A DNA stretch of 19,047 nt, from assembly GCA_009885665.1 (NCBI GenBank), contig VFKI01000011.1:1-19047 (forward strand), read 5' to 3'. Made by a program: the position numbers and the translations under genes. The DNA is from Gammaproteobacteria bacterium. Lineage in GTDB: Bacteria > Pseudomonadota > Gammaproteobacteria > DSM-16500. The notes below the pieces were generated by a model that ran no database searches, was not told the origin of the DNA, and worked only from the letters and a program-made list of their open reading frames with translations. Each line of letters begins with the position of its first letter. Position 1 is the first letter of the stretch. This document shows, one piece after another, positions 13,317-19,047 of this stretch.

Positions 13317-14222
13317 CTACTTCCCTCTACTACTTAAAGCTTGATACACTTTCTTTACATCCTCGTATTCATTAGTTGGCGTTTCTTCAGAGTTGAGGGA
13401 TGGTGAAGTTGAACTTCTACTGGCTATCAATTTTATTCCAGCAGTTTTAAGAGCCTGATCTAGCGTTTCTATAGGCCGTAATGGATAAGCAGCGTGATAA
13501 ACTTGTTCTAATTTACCTCTGGCTTTTTCCATGGCTTCTGGATCTTTTGATTGTAACGCTAAGCTGTAGTCGTCTATTGCTATTTCAAGCAAGCCGCCCT
13601 TCTCTTTTAAAGCGGCTTCGGAAATCGCGGGTGACGATTCTCTATAAAAATCGTTTCTAAACGTTGCACGCTGTTTTATTTCCGCTTGTTCACGTGCTTC
13701 ACGCTCTTGACGTTCTCTTTCTGCTTTTTCACGTGCTTCGCGCTCTTGACGCTCTTTTTCTGCTTTTTCACGTGCTTCGCGTTCTTGACGCTCTTTTTCA
13801 CGTGCTTCGAGCTCTTGTTTTTGGCGTTGTACCGCCGCAAGAATAGCGAGTTCCATTTCTTTCTGCACTTGAGCTGCAGGCCTATTTTCGTTTTGCGGTG
13901 GAATTTGAAGTATTTCGAGTATTTGTTGCTGTACCTGCTTGATGGCCTCAGCTATGTTAATATTATCCATCAAGAAGGAAGGCAATGATTGCAGTAAGTT
14001 TGTTGCCTTTGCGAGCATTGCCGAAGACAGTGCGCCAGAAGACTGTATAGTGGCTAAGACTTCGCTAAGAAGAGAAAGAATAGATCGACCTATAGCAATC
14101 TCTAACCTCTTTTTCAGGCTAAGCGAGTCTTGCGATATATTCTGCTGTGTTAGTAGAGAATGTATTTTTAACGTAGACGTAGAAGTCGCATTTTCTGGCA
14201 CTGTATCGACTATATCGTTCAT
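13317..14222 (-). CDS. Coiled-coil protein with 13-residue E/R-rich repeats; unknown, possible effector
   Basis: I do not recognise this 301-residue protein. Residues 1-115 are Ser/Leu-rich and look helical. Residues about 120-187 are a highly charged Glu/Arg/Gln/Lys helix with near-identical 13-residue units (EAREKAEKERQER), forming a long coiled coil or single charged helix. Residues 205-260 resemble one degenerate TPR-like helix pair (LLEIAIDDYSLALQSKDPEAMEKA). The last 35 residues are polar and contain a Glu cluster (SEETPTNEYED), a feature reported for some Dot/Icm-secreted proteins. There is no signal peptide or membrane segment. GGGGTGA precedes the ATG. It is a single gene interrupting the murJ-ribF interval. 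Low-complexity repeats make any homology by composition unreliable. Confidence 0.7.
   Translation of the reverse strand: MNDIVDTVPENATSTSTLKIHSLLTQQNISQDSLSLKKRLEIAIGRSILSLLSEVLATIQSSGALSSAMLAKATNLLQSLPSFLMDNINIAEAIKQVQQQILEILQIPPQNENRPAAQVQKEMELAILAAVQRQKQELEAREKERQEREAREKAEKERQEREAREKAERERQEREAREQAEIKQRATFRNDFYRESSPAISEAALKEKGGLLEIAIDDYSLALQSKDPEAMEKARGKLEQVYHAAYPLRPIETLDQALKTAGIKLIASRSSTSPSLNSEETPTNEYEDVKKVYQALSSRGK
13671..13808 (-). repeat. 39-base in-frame tandem repeats inside the coiled-coil gene
   Basis: Four units encode EAREKERQER (139-148), EAREKAEKERQER (149-161), EAREKAERERQER (162-174) and the degenerate EAREQAEIKQ (175-184). The full units are 39 bases and nearly identical in DNA, differing at a few positions, so they can change number by slippage or recombination. 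Unit edges are marked by CACGTGCTTC on the + strand. Confidence 0.85.
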
Positions 14223-14659
14223 TTTTCACCCCGCGTGCACTGTTTGCGTCTGGTAGCTGAAAAAAACTGCTGAGAATGAGCGTAATTGCTTAATGCAATC
14301 ACCACAGGCTCTCAGAAAGGTCTTTTGGCGATGGTAGGCATGATTCCCTCCCAACATATTCTAAAATTGGCGGTAACCATTCAGCACAATTTCCAAAAAG
14401 CACCAGCGAAGCCAGAAGCAATCTGACTTTTCACGATGGGGGTTTCCAAAGCGAGAAAATCGCGATTTTCTTCTTGTGGAATCCCCGATCGCGTAAAGTC
14501 GCTGAAGAAGCGAGCCGTTACGCTTTGAGTATAGAGCTTATACGGCTTTTTGCGTCTATCTTTTCGTGAGGCGTCTTTTTCGAGTATGCACGTGAAGTAA
14601 TGGTTATCCCCCCCTCATTTGCGTATAATTATTTCATATGACTCACATTTTAGGCGCAT
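14223..14659. other. 437-base non-coding stretch with small palindromes
   Basis: No credible gene is seen. It contains a nested hairpin (CTGAGA 14270-14275 with TCTCAG 14310-14315, enclosing ATTGC/GCAAT at 14285-14289 and 14295-14299), a perfect 18-base palindrome AGAAAATCGCGATTTTCT (14454-14471), and a two-part hairpin (GCGTAA 14491-14496 with TTACGC 14518-14523, inner stem TCGCT/AGCGA). Its last 40 bases carry the ribF -10 box. Parts resemble the first 56 bases of the window in reverse complement. No FMN-riboswitch core is seen before ribF. Confidence 0.6.
14624..14629 (+). promoter_or_regulatory. Predicted -10 box of the ribF-ileS-lspA operon
   Basis: A perfect TATAAT lies 30 bases before the ribF ATG. 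The best -35 candidate, TGGTTA (14601-14606, 17-base spacing), is poor. Transcription would start near 14636, giving a leader of about 24 bases. Confidence 0.5.
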
Positions 14660-15613
14660 ATGACCCAATTTATCCGTGGTTTAGCTGAACTCCAACGTGC
14701 CCCCACTGGCGCGGTGGTCACCATTGGCAATTTCGATGGTGTCCACCTTGGGCACCAACATCTCTTGCGAGTGGCGCGTGAAGCGGCAACAGCCGCCGGC
14801 AAGCCGCTCATCGCCATCGTATTTGAACCGCATCCGCAAACCTTTTTCCGTCCCGATGATCACGTGCCGCGCTTGAGTCGGCTGCGCGATAAATTCACTT
14901 TATTGGCAGATAATGGGGTGGATACTGTTGTGGTGCTGCGCTTTACCGCCGCCTTTGCGGATTGGAGTGCGACGCATTTTGTTTATGAAGTATTAGTCAA
15001 CGGCTTGCATGCCAGTCAAATCGTGGTCGGTGATGATTTTCGTTTTGGTCGCATGCGTGAAGGCACGTTAGAATTATTGCGTATTATTGGCCATCAAGCG
15101 GGTTTTTCTTTAACAACGGTGCCGGGACAATTTGCCGATGGCGAACGTATTAGCAGTACGCGTATCCGCACCGCCTTGGTGCAAGGAAATTTTGCAGCAG
15201 CGACGGCATTGTTGGGTAGGCCATGGCAATTAAGTGGCCGGATTGCGTGGGGGGCGCAACGTGGCCGACAATTGGGTTTTCCAACGGCCAATATTTTTCC
15301 AGGTAAATCAATATTGCCGGTACATGGCGTATACGCGGTATGTGTGGAGGGTATAGATGACCAAGTACATCAAGGTGTGGCGAATATCGGCGAGCGTCCG
15401 ACGGTTGAGGGTAAGCACACGCTGCTCGAAGTCAATTTATTTGATTTTAACAAGCAAATTTATGGTAAACGCATTAATGTAACATTTTGCGCCAAACTGC
15501 GCGATGAGCAGCGTTTTGCAAATTTAGATGAATTGCAGGCACAAATTAAGCGCGATGCGGCTGCAGCAAAAGCATATTTTATGAAGGGAGAGTGTTCAAG
15601 TGCACGATTATAA
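14660..15613 (+). CDS. ribF: Bifunctional riboflavin kinase / FAD synthetase RibF
   Basis: RibF phosphorylates riboflavin to FMN and adenylates FMN to FAD. The 317-residue protein has an N-terminal nucleotidyltransferase domain with GNFDGVHLGHQ (23-33) and the later SSTRIR block, then a C-terminal riboflavin kinase domain with GRIAWGAQRGRQLGFPTANI, GVYAVCVEG, GVANIGERPTVEG and LLEVNLFDF. Both domains are complete and the length matches E. coli (313). It leads the classic ribF-ileS-lspA operon and overlaps the ileS start by 14 bases. The ribosome site (AGG, six bases upstream) is weak. Confidence 0.97.
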   Translation: MTQFIRGLAELQRAPTGAVVTIGNFDGVHLGHQHLLRVAREAATAAGKPLIAIVFEPHPQTFFRPDDHVPRLSRLRDKFTLLADNGVDTVVVLRFTAAFADWSATHFVYEVLVNGLHASQIVVGDDFRFGRMREGTLELLRIIGHQAGFSLTTVPGQFADGERISSTRIRTALVQGNFAAATALLGRPWQLSGRIAWGAQRGRQLGFPTANIFPGKSILPVHGVYAVCVEGIDDQVHQGVANIGERPTVEGKHTLLEVNLFDFNKQIYGKRINVTFCAKLRDEQRFANLDELQAQIKRDAAAAKAYFMKGECSSARL

Positions 15614-18413
15614 AGATACGCTGAATTTGCCCGGCACTGAATTTCCAATGAAGGCCAATTTAGCACAACGCGAACCACTGATTCTTGAGAAGTGGCGCAA
15701 AATAAATATTTATCAAGCCATGCGTAATGCAGCAGCAGGTCGCGATAAATTTATTTTACATAATGGTCCGCCCTACGCCAACGGCCATATTCATGCGGGT
15801 CATGCGCTCAATTTTACTTTAAAAGATATCGTGGTGAAGCTGCAGGGCTTAGCGGGATTTGATGCGCCCTTTGTGCCAGGTTGGGATTGTCATGGTTTAC
15901 CCATTGAACTCAATGTCGAAAAAAAGCAGGGTAAACCGGGCACAAAATTATCGGCGAGCGCATTTCGTCAAGCGTGTCGCGAATATGCCGCCAGTCAAAT
16001 TGTATTGCAACGTGAAGCATTGCAACGCTTAGGCGTGATTGGCGATTGGGAAAATGCGTACACGACCATGGCGCCGGCATTTGAAGCAGACATTATCAGA
16101 AGCCTGGCGCGCATCATGCAAAAAGGGCATTTGCAACAAGGTTCCAAGCCAGTGTATTGGTGTTTGGATTGTGCATCTGCGCTGGCTGAAGCGGAAGTGG
16201 AATATGCGGATAAAAAATCGCTTTCTATTGATGTTGCTTATCGTGTTATTGACGTCGCAGCGTGTGCTGAACGATTTGATGGCTTGGCCATAACAGCAAA
16301 TCGCATTTCAGTGCCTATTTGGACGACGACACCGTGGACATTACCCGCCAGTCAAGCGGTCGCGATTCATCCCGACACACTATATGCACTCGTCGATATT
16401 GGTACAGAGTGTTTGCTGCTGGCGCATCCATTGGTGGGCAGTGTCATGCAGCGTTATGGCATTAAAGATTTTCGTATTTTGGCGGAAGTCACCGGTCAGC
16501 GTCTGGCGCATCTTCAATTACAACATCCTTTCTTACCACGCGTCGTGCCATTAGTGTGTGGTGAACATGTCACGATAGACGCAGGAACGGGCGCGGTACA
16601 TACCGCGCCGGCGCATGGTGTGGATGACTATGCCATTGGCAAGCAATATCAATTACCGTTGGATAATCCCGTCGGCGATGACGGCTGCTTTATCGCTGCG
16701 ACACCGTTGGTGGGCGGTATGCATGTGCGTAAAGTGGATAAAATTATTTTAGCGGAATTACAAAAACACGTGGTATTACTGCATTCTGCTGAAGTGACGC
16801 ACAGCTATCCGCATTGCTGGCGCCATAAAACACCTTTAATTTTCCGTGCGACACCACAATGGTTTATTAGCATGGATCAACAAGGGTTGCGCGCTGCGGC
16901 ATTAAAATCCATTCAGCATATTCATTGGATGCCGGAATGGGGTGAACGTCGCATGGCAGCAATGTTAGAAAATCGGCCTGATTGGTGTATCTCGCGTCAA
17001 CGGGTGTGGGGTGTGCCCATCCCGTTATTTTTACATAAAGAAACGGCGGCGCCGCATCCATCCTCCATCGCGCTGATGGAAAAAGTGGCGGAGCGTGTGG
17101 CGGTGAAGGGGATTGAGGCTTGGTATGATCTCAGTATAGATGAATTGCTTGGCGCAGACGCTAATGATTATATTAAATCGCGTGATGTATTGGATGTGTG
17201 GTTTGATTCAGGTGTTACGCATGCGGCTGTGTTGGATCATGATAAATCATTGCAATTTCCAGCCGATTTATATTTAGAAGGGTCAGACCAATATCGCGGT
17301 TGGTTTCAGAGCGCATTACTGACATCGTTGGCGATGAAGGATGTCGCGCCGTATCGTAGCGTTTTGACGCATGGTTTTTTGGTGGACCCCAATGGCCATA
17401 AAATGTCGAAATCGCTGGGCAATGTGATTGCGCCTGAAAAAATTATCCAAACGTTAGGTGCGGATGTATTACGTTTATGGGTGGCTTCGACGGATTATCG
17501 TACGGAAGTGGTTTTATCGGATGAATTATTGCAACGTACCGGTGAAACGTATCGACGTATTCGTAATACGGCACGTTTTTTATTGGCAAATTTAGCGGAA
17601 TTTGATCCGGCAACGGATGTTGTTGCGGCAGAAAATTTATTGGCGTTGGATGCGTGGGTGGTTGATCACGCGCGCACACTGCAACAAGAAATTACTGCGG
17701 CATATCGTGCCTATCAATTTCATGTGGTGGTGCAAAAAATCCATCATTTTTGTGCGATTACGCTGGGTGGATTTTATTTGGATATTATTAAAGACCGACA
17801 ATATACCACGCAGCGTAATAGCCGCGCGCGACGTTCGGCGCAAACCGCTATTTATCATTTATTGGAAGCGATGGTGCGTTGGATGGCGCCAGTGCTGTCA
17901 TTTACCGCAGAAGAGCTTTGGGATTATTTACCCGGTAAACGTGCTGAATCGGTTTTTCTCACGCAATGGTATGACGGCTTGTCGGCGTTATCGGGTAAAG
18001 GTATTTTTAATGCAGCTTATTGGGAAAAAATTCGTTTGATGCGTGATGCAGTCAACCGTGAAGTGGAGGGTGTGCGTAAATCTGGACAAATTGGTTCGTC
18101 ATTGGAGGCGCGCGTAGCATTATATTGTGATGCAGGTCTTAAAAAAGAATTGGATTTGTTGGGTGACGAATTACGCTTTGTATTGATTACTTCGGGTGCG
18201 GAGGTCGCGCTAAAAAATGGTGTGTTACCGGCCGGCGCAGTTGCCACTGACATCGATGGTTTTGCGGTTGCTGTACATCCTTTGCAAGATACCAAGTGTG
18301 TGCGTTGCTGGCATCGGCGTGCGGATGTGGGGCAGGTCGCAGCGCATCCTACGCTTTGCACGCGCTGCGTAGCAAATGTCGTCGGCGCAGGTGAGGTGCG
18401 GCGTTATGCATGA
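15600..18413 (+). CDS. ileS: Isoleucyl-tRNA synthetase, GTG start
   Basis: IleS charges tRNA-Ile with isoleucine and edits mischarged valine. The 937-residue protein (E. coli 938) begins at GTG (15600) with an AGGGAGA ribosome site eight bases upstream, and MHDYKDTLNLPGTEFPMKANL is the expected N-terminus. Class I signatures are GPPYANGHIHAGH (HIGH-type at 65-68) and KMSKS (601-605). The editing domain shows TTPWTLPASQA and GTGAVHTAPAHG. A C-terminal zinc site has Cys900, Cys903, Cys920 and Cys923, so this is the bacterial type expected to be mupirocin-sensitive. It overlaps ribF by 14 bases and lspA by 8, so translation is probably coupled. Confidence 0.98.
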   Translation: MHDYKDTLNLPGTEFPMKANLAQREPLILEKWRKINIYQAMRNAAAGRDKFILHNGPPYANGHIHAGHALNFTLKDIVVKLQGLAGFDAPFVPGWDCHGLPIELNVEKKQGKPGTKLSASAFRQACREYAASQIVLQREALQRLGVIGDWENAYTTMAPAFEADIIRSLARIMQKGHLQQGSKPVYWCLDCASALAEAEVEYADKKSLSIDVAYRVIDVAACAERFDGLAITANRISVPIWTTTPWTLPASQAVAIHPDTLYALVDIGTECLLLAHPLVGSVMQRYGIKDFRILAEVTGQRLAHLQLQHPFLPRVVPLVCGEHVTIDAGTGAVHTAPAHGVDDYAIGKQYQLPLDNPVGDDGCFIAATPLVGGMHVRKVDKIILAELQKHVVLLHSAEVTHSYPHCWRHKTPLIFRATPQWFISMDQQGLRAAALKSIQHIHWMPEWGERRMAAMLENRPDWCISRQRVWGVPIPLFLHKETAAPHPSSIALMEKVAERVAVKGIEAWYDLSIDELLGADANDYIKSRDVLDVWFDSGVTHAAVLDHDKSLQFPADLYLEGSDQYRGWFQSALLTSLAMKDVAPYRSVLTHGFLVDPNGHKMSKSLGNVIAPEKIIQTLGADVLRLWVASTDYRTEVVLSDELLQRTGETYRRIRNTARFLLANLAEFDPATDVVAAENLLALDAWVVDHARTLQQEITAAYRAYQFHVVVQKIHHFCAITLGGFYLDIIKDRQYTTQRNSRARRSAQTAIYHLLEAMVRWMAPVLSFTAEELWDYLPGKRAESVFLTQWYDGLSALSGKGIFNAAYWEKIRLMRDAVNREVEGVRKSGQIGSSLEARVALYCDAGLKKELDLLGDELRFVLITSGAEVALKNGVLPAGAVATDIDGFAVAVHPLQDTKCVRCWHRRADVGQVAAHPTLCTRCVANVVGAGEVRRYA

Positions 18414-18924
18414 ACGCAATAACAGTATTTTATATAGCAAAAAACGTCGTAGCGGTCTGCGGTGGTTGTGGTTGAGTGTTATTGTTTTGCTGTTGGATCG
18501 TTTGAGTAAATATTGGCTGGTGCAGAAATTAGCGTTAGGTGCATTATTGCCAATTGTGCCGCATATTGCGTTGACGCATGCGTGTAATCGCGGCGCTGCA
18601 TTTAGCATGTTAGATACCGCCGGTCATTGGCATGTCTGGTTATTAAATGGTATTGCCGTGATGGTCAGTACCGTGATTTTGGCGATGTTGGCGCGCCGGG
18701 GTGCGCAACGAAATAGTTTATTGTGTTTGGCGTTAGCGTTGATTTTAGGGGGGGCGCTGGGCAATTTATTTGACCGTATGTGGTTTGGTTGCGTGACAGA
18801 TTTTCTAGTATTTTATGTGGGAAATTGGGCGTGGCCGGCGTTTAATTTGGCAGATAGCGCGGTGTGTGTGGGTGCAGTCTTGGTGGGGTGGGATGCGTTG
18901 CGGCGTGATAAAAAAATGAAATAG
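18406..18924 (+). CDS. lspA: Prolipoprotein signal peptidase LspA
   Basis: LspA removes signal peptides from diacylated prolipoproteins in the inner membrane. The ATG at 18406, inside the ileS end and preceded by GAGGTG at eight bases, gives 172 residues; a longer frame from 18376 is possible but would put 10 non-family residues in front. Four membrane helices are visible. Conserved blocks are LDRLSKYW (30-37), NRGAAFS (61-67), GNLFDR (119-124), and the two catalytic aspartates Asp132 (VTDFLVFY) and Asp150 (FNLADSA). The basic N-terminus (SKKRRSGLRW) is slightly extended compared with E. coli (164 residues). Confidence 0.96.
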   Translation: MHERNNSILYSKKRRSGLRWLWLSVIVLLLDRLSKYWLVQKLALGALLPIVPHIALTHACNRGAAFSMLDTAGHWHVWLLNGIAVMVSTVILAMLARRGAQRNSLLCLALALILGGALGNLFDRMWFGCVTDFLVFYVGNWAWPAFNLADSAVCVGAVLVGWDALRRDKKMK

Positions 18925-18938
18925 CTCAGATTGGATCA

Positions 18939-18967
18939 GGTGCAGGCATTCCGCACCAAAGTATTTT
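18939..18967 (+). terminator. Possible terminator after lspA
   Basis: GGTGC (18939-18943) pairs with GCACC (18953-18957) around a nine-base loop. A T-rich stretch (TATTTTTT) follows three or four bases later. The stem is short, so this is a weak candidate, but the place, 15 bases after the lspA stop, is right. Confidence 0.4.
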
Positions 18968-18983
18968 TTGTATAAATCGAGGC

Positions 18984-19047
18984 GAAAATGCGTTTTAAAG
19001 CGCAGTTTACACACACGTAAATGAGCATTTAAAACGCATTTTCAACG
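18984..19047. repeat. Palindromic dispersed repeat, cut by the window end
   Basis: The arms GAAAATGCGTTTTAAA (18984-18999) and TTTAAAACGCATTTTC (19028-19043) are perfect complements. Inside them six bases do not pair, and then GTTTAC (19005-19010) faces GTAAAT (19017-19022) around ACACAC. The outer 32 bases (19016-19047) are an exact reverse complement of 6028-6059. This looks like a REP/MITE-like element present in several copies in the genome. Confidence 0.75.

Noticed and set aside
13664..13846. Repetitive sequence suggesting a CRISPR array or a Leu/Phe-rich protein on the + strand
   Set aside because: The repeats are contiguous 39-base in-frame units of the coiled-coil gene on the - strand, with no unique spacers. 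The + strand frames are only their shadows.
14223..14659. FMN riboswitch upstream of ribF
   Set aside because: I could not find the conserved RFN core segments or its multi-stem layout; only unrelated small hairpins were visible.
18376..18405. Longer LspA start at 18376
   Set aside because: It has no better ribosome site and adds residues encoded within the ileS zinc-site region. The ATG at 18406 has GAGGTG at good spacing.

Overview
The window reads as chromosomal DNA of a gammaproteobacterium. It carries the succinylase branch of diaminopimelate/lysine synthesis (dapD, dapE), lipid A export and synthesis (msbA, lpxK), a polyprenyl diphosphate synthase (ispB), the rplU-rpmA-obgE cluster, rpsT read from a TTG codon, murJ, and the ribF-ileS-lspA cluster. 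The core genes favour codons such as GCG, TTA and ATT. Two genes look like tools for life with a eukaryotic host: a membrane-anchored U-box protein and a glutamate/arginine-rich coiled-coil protein. A periplasmic chagasin-type cysteine-protease inhibitor is also present. Together these suggest a host-associated lineage of the Legionellales/Coxiellaceae type. That placement is inference from gene content only.

Layout. 1-2734: a stand-alone cyclic-nucleotide-binding-fold protein (+) converges on the dapD-dapE operon (-). 2735-5949: msbA, lpxK and a chagasin-like inhibitor form a tightly overlapping + strand operon, divergent from dapD. 5950-8028: an accessory patch. A truncated dispersed repeat runs into a 26-bp perfect inverted repeat, then comes the U-box gene (-), then a 20-bp perfect inverted repeat, ending at tRNA-Pro(CGG). 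8147-11038: ispB (-) is divergent from rplU-rpmA (+), followed by an intrinsic terminator and obgE. 11039-13134: rpsT (-) converges on obgE across a repeat and is divergent from murJ (+). 13135-14659: a second accessory patch with the coiled-coil protein (-) and about 440 bases of non-coding DNA rich in small palindromes. 14660-18924: ribF, ileS and lspA form an overlapping + strand operon. The window ends inside a palindromic repeat whose outer 32 bases match the repeat at 6028 exactly, in inverted orientation.

Most genes concern the cell envelope and translation: DAP supplies peptidoglycan, IspB makes a long polyprenyl chain, MurJ flips lipid II, MsbA and LpxK make and export lipid A, and LspA matures lipoproteins. 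The most interesting element is the U-box gene. It encodes an apparent eukaryotic-type E3 ubiquitin ligase domain followed by a single membrane segment and a long C-terminal region I cannot assign. It is bracketed by two different inverted repeats, lies on the 3' side of a tRNA gene, and appears to use codons unlike its neighbours, so recent acquisition is plausible.
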